A model generated the notes under the pieces. It was not told the origin of the DNA. It was given only the letters and a program-made list of their open reading frames with translations, and did not search any database. 64,000 nucleotides of DNA from CAZDYP01 sp964509505 (GTDB lineage: Bacteria > Chloroflexota > Anaerolineae > JACRMK01). The stretch spans positions 3,673 through 67,672 of the forward strand of contig CAZDYP010000005.1 of the NCBI GenBank assembly GCA_964509505.1. Reading direction: 5' to 3'. The position numbers and the translations under genes are program-made. Below are positions 15,665 to 22,840 of this stretch, piece after piece (positions within the stretch are counted from its first letter, which is position 1; each line of letters starts with the position of its first letter).

Positions 15665-17029
15665 GTGAGCCAATACAAGTTTTTGTTGGACGAAAGCAGA
15701 TTGCCGAAAGCGTGGTACAACATCAATCCTGATATGCCTGTGCCGCCGCAGCCTGTGTTGCATCCTGGCACCTTGCAACCTGTCACGCCCGATTTTCTCT
15801 CGGTGCTGTTTCCGATGAGCCTCATCATGCAAGAGATGAGCCCTGAGCGTTGGATCGAGATTCCCGAACCGGTGCGCGACATCTACAAGTTGTGGCGTCC
15901 GACGCCAATGTATCGCGCTGTGCGCTTAGAGAAGGCGCTCGACACGCCCGCGCACATCTACTACAAATACGAAGGCGTCAGCCCCGTTGGCTCGCACAAG
16001 CCGAACACGGCGGTCGCGCAAGCGTTTTACAACAAAGACGCCGGCACGAAAGCCTTGACCACCGAGACGGGCGCGGGGCAATGGGGTTCGGCGTTGGCGA
16101 TGGCTTGCAACTTCTTCGACATGGACTTGGAAATCTACATGGTGAAAGTGTCGTATCATCAGAAACCGTATCGCCGCATCATCATGCAGAACTTCGGCGC
16201 GCAAGTCTTCGCCAGCCCCACCGACCGCACGAACTATGGGCGCAGCGTGTTGGCGCAAACACCCGATTCGCCGGGCTCATTGGGCATCGCTATCTCCGAA
16301 GCCGTCGAAGTCGCGGCCACCTCCAATGGCGCGAAGAAGTATTCGCTCGGTTCGGTGCTTGGACACGTCTTGATGCACCAAACCGTCGTTGGACTCGAAG
16401 CGCTGGAGCAGATGGAAATGGCGGGCGAGTATCCCGATCTGGTGATTGGCTGCGCGGGCGGCGGCTCGAATTTTGCGGGCTTCACGTATCCATTCCTCCA
16501 TCAGAACTTCAGCAATGGAAAAAAGACGAAGGTCATCGCTGTCGAGCCGGCTTCGTGTCCTTCGATGACCAAAGGCGAATATACCTTTGACTTTGGCGAC
16601 ACGGCGGCGATGGCGCCGATTGTGAAGATGTACACGTTGGGGCATACCTTCGTGCCACCGGGCATTCACGCAGGCGGCTTACGCTATCATGGCATGGCGC
16701 CGAGCGTGAGCGCATTGGTCGCGCATGGCGACATCGAAGCGCGCGCCGTCAAACAATTAGAGACATTCGAAGCGGCGGTCACATTCTCCAAAGCCGAGGG
16801 CATCATCCCTGCGCCCGAATCAGCTCATGCGGTACGCGTCGCCATTGACGAAGCGTTGAAGTGCAAAGCAAGCGGCGAGCGCAAAGTGATCGCGTTCAAT
16901 TTGTCGGGACATGGTCACTTCGACATGGGCGCGTACGAGCAATATCAGCAAGGCAAGCTGCAAGATTACGAATATCCCGCCGAGCTGGTCGCCGAGGCGA
17001 TGACCCATCTGCCCAAAGTGCAGCTGTAG
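15665..17029 (+). CDS. TrpB2-type tryptophan synthase beta chain-like enzyme
   Basis: PLP-dependent enzyme, 454 aa from GTG 15665, chosen because AGGAGG (15655-15660) lies directly upstream; the 62 in-frame codons before it belong to the leader. Visible: YYKYEGVSPVGSHKPNTAVA with the Schiff-base Lys after SH, TETGAGQWGSALA, the glycine-rich phosphate loop CAGGGSNFAG, and the TrpB2-type ending EGIIPAPESAHAV and NLSGHGHFDM. Length and the N-terminal extension before KLWRPTPMYRA are those of TrpB2 rather than TrpB1. Expected reaction: indole plus serine (or phosphoserine) to tryptophan. No trpA or other trp genes are nearby, which is common for TrpB2. Confidence 0.92.
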   Translation: MSQYKFLLDESRLPKAWYNINPDMPVPPQPVLHPGTLQPVTPDFLSVLFPMSLIMQEMSPERWIEIPEPVRDIYKLWRPTPMYRAVRLEKALDTPAHIYYKYEGVSPVGSHKPNTAVAQAFYNKDAGTKALTTETGAGQWGSALAMACNFFDMDLEIYMVKVSYHQKPYRRIIMQNFGAQVFASPTDRTNYGRSVLAQTPDSPGSLGIAISEAVEVAATSNGAKKYSLGSVLGHVLMHQTVVGLEALEQMEMAGEYPDLVIGCAGGGSNFAGFTYPFLHQNFSNGKKTKVIAVEPASCPSMTKGEYTFDFGDTAAMAPIVKMYTLGHTFVPPGIHAGGLRYHGMAPSVSALVAHGDIEARAVKQLETFEAAVTFSKAEGIIPAPESAHAVRVAIDEALKCKASGERKVIAFNLSGHGHFDMGAYEQYQQGKLQDYEYPAELVAEAMTHLPKVQL

Positions 17030-17059
17030 AACCCATCGGCAATTTGTTTACACGAAACA

Positions 17060-17090
17060 CGAGCCACTCCAAGTGAGTGGCTCGCATTTT
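17060..17090 (+). terminator. Intrinsic terminator after trpB2
   Basis: CGAGCCACT / AGTGGCTCG 9-bp arms (17060-17068, 17076-17084) with a 7-nt loop, followed by CATTTTCT. Confidence 0.75.
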
Positions 17091-17093
17091 CTA

Positions 17094-17122
17094 TTGACAA
17101 CTCCGCGTGAATCGCTTATAGT
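17094..17122 (+). promoter_or_regulatory. Strong sigma70-type promoter for the c-di-AMP riboswitch transcript
   Basis: Consensus TTGACA at 17094-17099, a 17-bp spacer and TATAGT at 17117-17122. The predicted start of transcription is about 17129, immediately before the aptamer. Confidence 0.85.
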
Positions 17123-17128
17123 GTTGCC

Positions 17129-17251
17129 ACCAACTGCATACAGCCGAATCTCCTTATGCGGAGAGCGGGGGAACCAATCGTTGGGGGTGCATCGCATTTT
17201 GTGTAGGACATTCTCCTGTCCGAACCCGTCAGCTAACCTCGTAGGCGACAA
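17129..17251 (+). promoter_or_regulatory. Cyclic-di-AMP riboswitch (ydaO-yuaA type)
   Basis: The hallmark segments of the ydaO aptamer appear in order: CCGAATC, then AGAGCGGGGGAACCA (17162-17176), GGGGGTGCATC (about 17183-17193), and CCGAACCCGTCAGCTAACC followed by TCGTAGGCG (17220-17247). This class binds cyclic di-AMP and normally turns expression off when ligand is bound. It lies between a consensus promoter and a terminator, and directly precedes a gene for c-di-AMP-binding DarA domains. Confidence 0.93.
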
Positions 17252-17266
17252 GGGGAAAGCCTCTCG

Positions 17267-17300
17267 CCCAGAGAAGACTTTCTGTGGGTTTTTTGTTTTT
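17267..17300 (+). terminator. Expression-platform terminator of the c-di-AMP riboswitch
   Basis: CCCAGAGAA / TTCTGTGGG stem with one mismatch (17267-17275, 17280-17288), a 4-nt loop, then TTTTTTGTTTTT. It is placed 16 nt after the aptamer, so ligand binding can decide termination. Confidence 0.85.
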
Positions 17301-17341
17301 CAACCAAGGCTTCACCCCACGACCAGTGAAAGGAGAAATTT

Positions 17342-18004
17342 ATGTCTGAGCCAGCGTTGTTGTTTGCCATCATCCAACCTGAAGACGCCGACAACGCCAC
17401 GAAAGCGTTGATGCAAGCAAGACTGCGCGCGACACGCATCAGCTCGACAGGCGGCTTCTTGCAAGCCGGCAACGTCACGTTGTTATTAGGCTTAGAGGAG
17501 GACGAAGTTGGCCGTGCGGCAAGTGTGCTGGCGACCCATTGCAAAAAACGCACAGCTTACTTGAACGTGATGGCGCATCCTGCCGAAGCTGGGTTCGAGA
17601 GCTTGATTGCGCCCATTGAGGTCGAAATCGGCGGCGCGACGTTGTTTGCGCTGGCAGTGGAGCGTGCGGTGCGCTTTGGCACGCACAAAGAGGAGTGGCG
17701 CGCAGCGAGGGATGCGCGAGGAGGACACACGATGAAATTGATTCTGGCCATTACCCCTGAAGATGTGGCGCAAAAAATTTTGAAGACGCTCACTGAGTCC
17801 GAATACCGCGCCACACACATCAGCTCGACCGGTGGCTTCTGGCGCAAAGGCAACGCCACACTGCTGATTGGCGTCGAGGCAACTCAAGTGGACGATGTGC
17901 TGAAGCGCATCGAAGCCATTTGCGCGCAGCTGCCGCCGCCGAAGCAAGGACAATCACACGCGACGACGTTTGTGCTAGACGTGGAGCAGCATCTGCGTGT
18001 GTAG
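17342..18004 (+). CDS. Tandem DarA/PstA-type c-di-AMP receptor protein (two PII-like domains)
   Basis: Cytoplasmic PII-like signal receptor with two DUF970 (PF06153-type) domains in one 220-aa chain. Domain 1 covers about 1-112, with ISSTGGFLQAGNVTLLLGLE, STGGF at 35-39. Domain 2 covers about 131-220, with ISSTGGFWRKGNATLLIGVE, STGGF at 162-166. Known DarA/PstA proteins are single-domain trimers that bind cyclic di-AMP with these residues. A Shine-Dalgarno GAGGAGG (17718-17724) precedes the in-frame ATG 17732 (Met131, MKLILAITPEDV), so domain 2 could also be made alone, suggesting fusion of two former adjacent genes. The upstream c-di-AMP riboswitch implies feedback by the same ligand. Confidence 0.9.
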   Translation: MSEPALLFAIIQPEDADNATKALMQARLRATRISSTGGFLQAGNVTLLLGLEEDEVGRAASVLATHCKKRTAYLNVMAHPAEAGFESLIAPIEVEIGGATLFALAVERAVRFGTHKEEWRAARDARGGHTMKLILAITPEDVAQKILKTLTESEYRATHISSTGGFWRKGNATLLIGVEATQVDDVLKRIEAICAQLPPPKQGQSHATTFVLDVEQHLRV

Positions 18005-18007
18005 CGA

Positions 18008-19045
18008 CTAGAAGAACGCCGCATGTTTTGCATTCCGCAACAAATACAAGAAGAATGGCACGCCTGCGAAGGCGGTCACGATGCCCAACGGCAATTCTTG
18101 TGGCGCGATGAGTGTGCGCGCGAGTAAGTCGGCTAGCATCAAGAACCCTGCGCCTGCCCACGCCGACAACGGCAACAGGCGCCGATGATCGGGACCACAC
18201 AACAAGCGCATCGCATGAGGCACGACGAGCCCAACGAACCCGATCAACCCACTGAACGATACGGCGGCGGCTGTGCAGAGCGTTGCCGCCGTAATCAAAA
18301 TCATTTTGACGCGCTCGACCTCGATGCCCAATTGCTGCGCTTGTTCCTCGTCAAACAGCAACACATTCAATGGACGCGCATACGCCAGCATCGCCGCACT
18401 GCCCAACGCCGCAAAAGGTAAGATGGCGATGACGGCATCCCACCCCGCGCCGCCATACCCACCCAACAAAAAATTCAACACACGCACTGCTTGTTGATTG
18501 AGTGAGATCATGATGAACGTCGCCAATGACGAAGCGAGCGTGCCGATGGCGACGCCCGCCATGATAAGCGTCGTCGTCGGCGCGCGTGGTCCGATGCGCC
18601 CCAGTCCATACACGACCATGACCGTGATGACCGCGCCGATGAAAGCGAAGATGGGAACGGCCGTTGCGCCTAACCAGAAACGAGGCGCATCCCATGATAT
18701 CGAGATGATCGCGCCAAGTCCCGCGCCCGACGCCACGCCAATCAAGTAGGGGTCGGCGAGCGGATTGCGAAACAAGCCCTGATACGTCGCGCCTGAAATC
18801 GCCAACGACGCGCCCGTGAGTGCGACGAGCAACACGCGCGGCAAACGAATCTGCATCACAATCGTCTCGTAGGTGGGGAGCCAATCGGGTGTGAACTGCG
18901 TGAATGGCAACTGCGCGAACATCACTTTGAAGACGGTGAGTGGTGGAATCGCCACGCTGCCTAAGCCGACGGCGACGATAGCGATACCCACGACGACACA
19001 CGCGGCAATGAGGGTGAGTGGGAGGTGTGGAGTGCGCGTAATCAT
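18008..19045 (-). CDS. btuC: Vitamin B12 ABC transporter permease (BtuC/FecCD family)
   Basis: Integral membrane permease, 345 aa from ATG 19045 (an upstream TTG at 19063 adds six residues). About nine to ten hydrophobic segments; family blocks IRLPRVLLVALTGASLAISG, GLFRNPLADPYLIGVASGAGLG, GLIGFVGLVVPHAMRLLCG and LPLGIVTAFAGVPFFLYLL are all present. FecCD permeases carry cobalamin, heme or siderophores; the linkage with btuF and cobQ behind a cobalamin riboswitch makes a corrinoid the likely substrate. No ATPase gene (btuD) is seen in this cluster, so one must be encoded elsewhere. It converges with the DarA gene, with only 3 bp between the stops. Confidence 0.88.
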   Translation of the reverse strand: MITRTPHLPLTLIAACVVVGIAIVAVGLGSVAIPPLTVFKVMFAQLPFTQFTPDWLPTYETIVMQIRLPRVLLVALTGASLAISGATYQGLFRNPLADPYLIGVASGAGLGAIISISWDAPRFWLGATAVPIFAFIGAVITVMVVYGLGRIGPRAPTTTLIMAGVAIGTLASSLATFIMISLNQQAVRVLNFLLGGYGGAGWDAVIAILPFAALGSAAMLAYARPLNVLLFDEEQAQQLGIEVERVKMILITAATLCTAAAVSFSGLIGFVGLVVPHAMRLLCGPDHRRLLPLSAWAGAGFLMLADLLARTLIAPQELPLGIVTAFAGVPFFLYLLRNAKHAAFF

Positions 19046-19085
19046 GAGTAAAGGGGTGAACAAGGAAACGAGAAACGAGCGACGT

Positions 19086-20621
19086 TTACCCGCGACTTAT
19101 CGCTTGTCTCCCTCCTACCAACACCCTCACCGCCTCCATATCAAGTGCGGCGCGCACCGCAGCTGCCAGCCGATCATACTCACGCTCGCGCACGGCGCAC
19201 AACGATTCGCTGGAGGTCTGTGTGTGACCTAAGCTGCGTAACCAGGCGCGGCGAAAATTCGCGTTGTCGAAGAGTCCGTGCAAGTAGGTCCCGAAAATTT
19301 TTCCACTTGCGTCCATAGCGCCATCGGCAGCGCTCACGTCATAAGTGCCGCGCCGTGTGAGCTGCAAAAGCGGCAGCGCGTCTGCCTCGCGCGTCGTTTG
19401 CCCCATGTGAATCTCGTAGCCCTCAAGCGTTTCGCCTGACAGCTCTGCTAAAAATCCGCGCGCCGTGGCGGCGCGCGCGCGCACTTGCGCCGTTGCCTTC
19501 GCTGCCTCAAAGACGGTTTCGATGGGCAACAGGTTCAACCCTGCAATACTCTCGCACGCCGATTCGACATGCAATGGGTCGTGAATCGCGCGCCCTAACA
19601 TCTGATAGCCGCCGCAGATGCCGACAATGGGCGCGCCGCGCCGCGCGTGCGCGCCGATGAGCGCGCTCAAGCCGACACGGTTCAGCCATTCCAAGTCGGC
19701 GATGGTGCTTTTGGTACCGGGCAAAATGAGCGCGTGAGGTTGTGCCAATTCCGCAGCGCTTGAAACGTAACGCACGCGCACACCCGCTTCTAACGCCAGC
19801 GCGTCGAAGTCGTCGTAGTTGGCGATGTGTGGCAACGCGATGACAGCAATCTCAATCTCGCCAGCGTGTGCTGCGACGCGCCATTGCCGTTGTTTTTCGA
19901 GCGATACACCATCTTCTTCCGCAATTTGCACATCGCGCAGATACGGCACAACGCCCACCACAGGCACACCCGTGCGCGCGGTGATGAACGTCAGCGCGGG
20001 CGTCAGCAAGTTGGGGTCGCCGCGAAATTTGTTGATGATGAAGCCGCGAATCAAGGCGCGCTCGTCGAGCGTCAACAGTTCGAGCGTGCCTAGCAACGAT
20101 GCGAACACGCCGCCGCGATCAATGTCACCCACTAGCAACACGGGCGCATTTGCATACTGGGCAACGGGCAAATTCACCATATCGGTCTGGCGAAAGTTCG
20201 GCTCCAACGCGCTGCCCGCGCCCTCGATGATGACGAGCTCATAGTCCGCGCGCAGTTTGTCGAGCGAGGCTGTGACCACGTTCCACAACTGCGCTTTGCG
20301 CTGATAGTAATCGGCGGCTGGCAACGTCTGCCATGGCTTGCCCAACACAACGATCTGGCTGCGCGCCTCGGCTTCGGGCTTGAGCAAGATGGGGTTCATC
20401 TCGACGGTTGGCTCGATGCCTGCGGCTTGCGCTTGTACGGCTTGCGCGCGGCCAATCTCTTTGCCGTCCAACGTCGCGTACGAATTGAGCGACATGTTTT
20501 GCGCTTTGAATGGCGCGACACGCCACCCGTCTTGCGCGAAGATGCGACACAGCGCAGCGACAAGCAAGCTCTTGCCGACGGATGAGGCGGTGCCGACGAT
20601 CATCAGAGTTTGGGCGGGCAT
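19086..20621 (-). CDS. cobQ: Cobyric acid synthase (CobQ/CbiP)
   Basis: Glutamine-dependent amidase that converts adenosylcobyrinic a,c-diamide to adenosylcobyric acid by four amidations. 511 aa: the N-terminal P-loop-like ATPase domain starts MIVGTASSVGKSLLVAALC and contains FKAQNMSLNSYAT and VIIEGAGSALEPN; the C-terminal class I glutamine amidotransferase-like domain has the nucleophile Cys in GICGGYQMLG and the His in GTYLHGLFDN. Length and motifs are complete. It lies between btuF (upstream) and btuC (downstream) on the minus strand and is probably under the same riboswitch. Confidence 0.95.
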   Translation of the reverse strand: MPAQTLMIVGTASSVGKSLLVAALCRIFAQDGWRVAPFKAQNMSLNSYATLDGKEIGRAQAVQAQAAGIEPTVEMNPILLKPEAEARSQIVVLGKPWQTLPAADYYQRKAQLWNVVTASLDKLRADYELVIIEGAGSALEPNFRQTDMVNLPVAQYANAPVLLVGDIDRGGVFASLLGTLELLTLDERALIRGFIINKFRGDPNLLTPALTFITARTGVPVVGVVPYLRDVQIAEEDGVSLEKQRQWRVAAHAGEIEIAVIALPHIANYDDFDALALEAGVRVRYVSSAAELAQPHALILPGTKSTIADLEWLNRVGLSALIGAHARRGAPIVGICGGYQMLGRAIHDPLHVESACESIAGLNLLPIETVFEAAKATAQVRARAATARGFLAELSGETLEGYEIHMGQTTREADALPLLQLTRRGTYDVSAADGAMDASGKIFGTYLHGLFDNANFRRAWLRSLGHTQTSSESLCAVREREYDRLAAAVRAALDMEAVRVLVGGRQAISRG

Positions 20622-20633
20622 ATTTTAGCCGAT

Positions 20634-20688
20634 AGCGAATGGCAAATGGCGGATGGCGAATCGCCATTCGCCATCCGCTATTTGCTAC
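20634..20688. repeat. Inverted heptamer-repeat block between btuF and cobQ
   Basis: Units GCGAATG, GCAAATG, GCGGATG, GCGAAT followed by the reverse-complement sense CGCCATT, CGCCATC, CGCTATT form a hairpin of about 25-bp arms. It could act as a partial terminator or an mRNA stabiliser between the two genes. Confidence 0.65.
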
Positions 20689-21755
20689 TTGAACAGCTCG
20701 GGATGCACTAGCTTCAGCGTCGCTTCCAAGCCATCCACCACGCGCGGGCCGGGGCGGCTAACGAGGTTATCGTCAATCGGGAAGATTTTGTCGTTCTTGA
20801 CGGCGCTGATGGCGTTCCAACCAGCGCGCGCTTTGACGGATTCAATCGTGATACCATACGCGAAGTCGCTCAAGATGATGAGGTCGGGGTTCGCCGCAAC
20901 GACTTGCTCCGCGCCGACTTGTGCGTAGGGTGAGCTCGCATTCGCAAAGACGTTGACGCCGCCCGCCAACACGATGAGGTCATGCACAAAGCCGCCAGGT
21001 CCGACGGTGAAAGGCTTCGCGGGGTTCGTCGCGTCCAGCTCCCAATACACTTTGGGCTTGGTGGTCGCCGTAGCGACTTTGGCTTTGAGTCCCTCCAATT
21101 TCTTTTGCATGTCGCTGGTCACTTGTTTGGCTTGCGCGCTCGCGCCCACGAGTTGCCCAACGAGCAGGATGTCGTTCATGATATTTTCGATGGTGGTTTT
21201 AGATGAACCAACGACGACTGCCGTCAACTTGAGCTCGTCGAATTTCTTAACGACATCGGGGCTGGTGATCGCAGCCACCATGATCACGTCGGCGTTGAGC
21301 GCGACGATTTGCTCGTAGTTGGGCTTGAAGCCGTTGCCTGTCTTGGGCAGCGTCTTCGCTTCGACGGGATAATCGGAGAATGTGTCCACCGCGATGAGCT
21401 GTTTGCCGGCGCCGACAGCGAACAGAATCTCCGTCACGCTCGGCGCGAGCGAGATGATTTTTTGTGGTTGTTTGGTGATGGTGACTTTGCGTCCCGCGCC
21501 ATCGGTGATGGTGAGGGGGAAAGCTGCGGGTGTCGGCGTGGGGGGAACGGGTGTCGCCGTCGGCGCGATAGTGGGCGTGGGTGGAATGGGTGTAGGCGTC
21601 GTGGGCGCGCGGGTCGGCGTAGCAACGGCGGCGGGCGCGGCGGTTGCGGTGGGTTGCGGCGTCGGCGTGGCGGCAGGGCTGCACGCGACGAGCGTGATGA
21701 GCAACGCGCACATCAGAAAAAGTAGATTGGTTAGTTTGTTAGTTGGTTGATACAT
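20685..21755 (-). CDS. btuF: Cobalamin ABC transporter substrate-binding lipoprotein (BtuF-like)
   Basis: Periplasmic or surface lipoprotein of about 356 aa that would capture corrinoid for BtuC. Start ATG 21755 has AAGGA five bases upstream; ATG 21773 is an in-frame alternative. Lipobox LVAC, then a Pro/Thr stalk (about 60 residues), then a type III periplasmic-binding fold: RKVTITKQPQKIISLAPSVTEILFAVGAG, NYEQIVALNADVIMVA, PGGFVHDLIVLAGGVNVF and PRVVDGLEATLKLVHPE. Family members also bind heme and iron chelates; the cobalamin riboswitch directly upstream decides for B12. Confidence 0.88.
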   Translation of the reverse strand: MYQPTNKLTNLLFLMCALLITLVACSPAATPTPQPTATAAPAAVATPTRAPTTPTPIPPTPTIAPTATPVPPTPTPAAFPLTITDGAGRKVTITKQPQKIISLAPSVTEILFAVGAGKQLIAVDTFSDYPVEAKTLPKTGNGFKPNYEQIVALNADVIMVAAITSPDVVKKFDELKLTAVVVGSSKTTIENIMNDILLVGQLVGASAQAKQVTSDMQKKLEGLKAKVATATTKPKVYWELDATNPAKPFTVGPGGFVHDLIVLAGGVNVFANASSPYAQVGAEQVVAANPDLIILSDFAYGITIESVKARAGWNAISAVKNDKIFPIDDNLVSRPGPRVVDGLEATLKLVHPELFK

Positions 21756-21774
21756 TTGTTCCTTTCGTGGCATC

Positions 21775-21808
21775 AGACCTCATAGGTTTTTGCAAACCTG
21801 TGAGGTCT
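21775..21808. repeat. Palindromic repeat in the btuF leader
   Basis: 15-bp arms AGACCTCATAGGTTT / AAACCTGTGAGGTCT with one mismatch and a TTGC loop. The same type of palindrome (GACCTGACAGG/CCTGTCAGGTC) serves as terminator at 27941. Confidence 0.75.
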
Positions 21809-21825
21809 CGTTGATTGATAACTCT

Positions 21826-21936
21826 AGGACTTACGCTTAGGGTCATTGCGAGGCGTCGTTTGCCGAAGCAATCCCCCCAGTAGTGCGGGGAGATTGCTTC
21901 GTTCCGCTCGCAATGACGGTCAGAAGCGTAAGTCCT
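21826..21936. mobile_element. MITE-like 111-bp nested palindrome
   Basis: Perfect 13-bp terminal inverted repeats AGGACTTACGCTT / AAGCGTAAGTCCT. Inside them are GTCATTGCGAG / CTCGCAATGAC and then CGAAGCAATC / GATTGCTTCG. There is no coding capacity. Its position between the riboswitch terminator and btuF means it is transcribed as part of the leader. Confidence 0.7.
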
Positions 21937-21944
21937 GTCATAAC

Positions 21945-21973
21945 AAAAAACCCCTTGTCGGCGTGACAAGGGG
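21945..21973 (-). terminator. Rho-independent terminator of the cobalamin riboswitch
   Basis: Read on the minus strand: CCCCTTGTC-ACGCC-GACAAGGGG followed by TTTTTT. It lies about 50 nt after the aptamer and ahead of btuF, giving transcriptional off-control. Confidence 0.85.
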
Positions 21974-22024
21974 CAAATTAGGATGAATCGAAGCTCATAC
22001 GTTCCCGCCCCCTTTCTCGCGAAG

Positions 22025-22200
22025 GTGCAAGTCGGACACAGAGACAGGTGATCTGGCTTGGTCAGCAGTCAGTAGGCAGTAATTAGTAGCCAAATAACAT
22101 TGTCTGGCTACTGATTACTGATTCCTGACTCCTGATTTCACAGTTGCGGGACAGCGGTGGATTTGCACCACCCTTCCCCTGCTTAACCCTGACTTGAATA
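22025..22200 (-). promoter_or_regulatory. Cobalamin riboswitch
   Basis: On the minus strand the aptamer reads CAAGTC (closing stem), then GGGGAAGGGTGGTGCAAATC, CACCGCTGTCCCGCAACTGT, and at the 3' end the B12 box AGCCAGATCACCTGTCT followed by GACTTG, which closes the outer stem (22191-22196 with 22028-22033). These are the conserved cobalamin aptamer segments. The variable arm between the core and the B12 box (22061-22137) consists of heptamer repeats. A promoter lies upstream and a terminator downstream; adenosyl- or other cobalamin is expected to shut off btuF-cobQ-btuC. Confidence 0.93.
22061..22137. repeat. Heptamer repeats forming a hairpin inside the cobalamin riboswitch
   Basis: Plus-strand units GCAGTCA, GTAGGCA, GTAATTA, GTAGCCA face CTGATTA, CTGATTC, CTGACTC, CTGATTT across a short spacer and pair with each other. 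The block occupies the peripheral variable arm, leaving the conserved core intact. Confidence 0.8.
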
Positions 22201-22246
22201 AAAGGACAGGGCTTCTCTGCGAACACGCTATGCCGTTGTATGCGCG

Positions 22247-22274
22247 ATTATACGCGCAGGTGACACGAAGACAA
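22247..22274 (-). promoter_or_regulatory. Promoter of the cobalamin riboswitch transcript
   Basis: Minus strand: TTGTCT (22274-22269), 16-bp spacer, TATAAT (22252-22247). The start would be near 22240, just ahead of the aptamer and right after the cobU stop. Confidence 0.65.
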
Positions 22275-22281
22275 AATCAGT

Positions 22282-22821
22282 CTAACCTTTGAGGCGCATG
22301 GGCAAGCCCGCGACCATGAAGATCACCTCGTCAGCCGCTTGCGCGAGCTGTTGATTCACGCGCCCCAACAAGTCGCGGTAGATGCGTCCTAACGGATAGG
22401 GCGGCACCAATCCCAACCCCACTTCATTTGAGACGAGGATGAGCGTGTAATCGCTCACACGCCACGCGTCGAGCAGTGCGCTGCTTTCGGCGTGCGCGTG
22501 CGCTTCGGCTTGTTCCGTCGTCACGGCGTCGCTCAATGCCAGCAACACATTGGATAGCCACAACGTCACACAATCCACGATGACTACATCACACACGAGC
22601 TGGCGCATCGCCTCGCCCAACTGTATGGCGCGTTCAAGCGTCTGCCACGTGGCAGGACGCGCGGCGCGGTGCCTGCCAATGCGCTCGCGCATTTCGTCAT
22701 CGTCGGCTGTCGCAGTGGCAACGTAAATCACGCGCCCACCGAGTTGTGTGGCGCGATCTTGCGCGTATTGAGTTTTACCGCTTCGCGCGCCGCCCAACAC
22801 CACGATCATTTTTTTGCTCAC
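22282..22821 (-). CDS. cobU: Adenosylcobinamide kinase / adenosylcobinamide-phosphate guanylyltransferase
   Basis: Bifunctional enzyme of the nucleotide-loop pathway, 179 aa: phosphorylates adenosylcobinamide and attaches GMP. P-loop GGARSGKTQYAQ at the N-terminus, VIYVATATADDDEMRERIGRHRAARP (with the guanylylated His region), DCVTLWLSN and VSNEVGLGLVPPYPLGRIYRDLLGRVNQ are all typical. GTG 22821 is chosen for the start because GAGGAG lies 10 bp upstream; ATG 22809 is possible. Last gene of the cobT-cobU run. Confidence 0.94.
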   Translation of the reverse strand: MSKKMIVVLGGARSGKTQYAQDRATQLGGRVIYVATATADDDEMRERIGRHRAARPATWQTLERAIQLGEAMRQLVCDVVIVDCVTLWLSNVLLALSDAVTTEQAEAHAHAESSALLDAWRVSDYTLILVSNEVGLGLVPPYPLGRIYRDLLGRVNQQLAQAADEVIFMVAGLPMRLKG

Positions 22822-22840
22822 GCTTACGTCTCCTCTCGCC

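Noticed and set aside
15850..16590. 246-codon plus-strand frame inside trpB2
   Set aside because: Lies wholly within the conserved TrpB2 gene and has no family features; a shadow caused by GC-rich codons.
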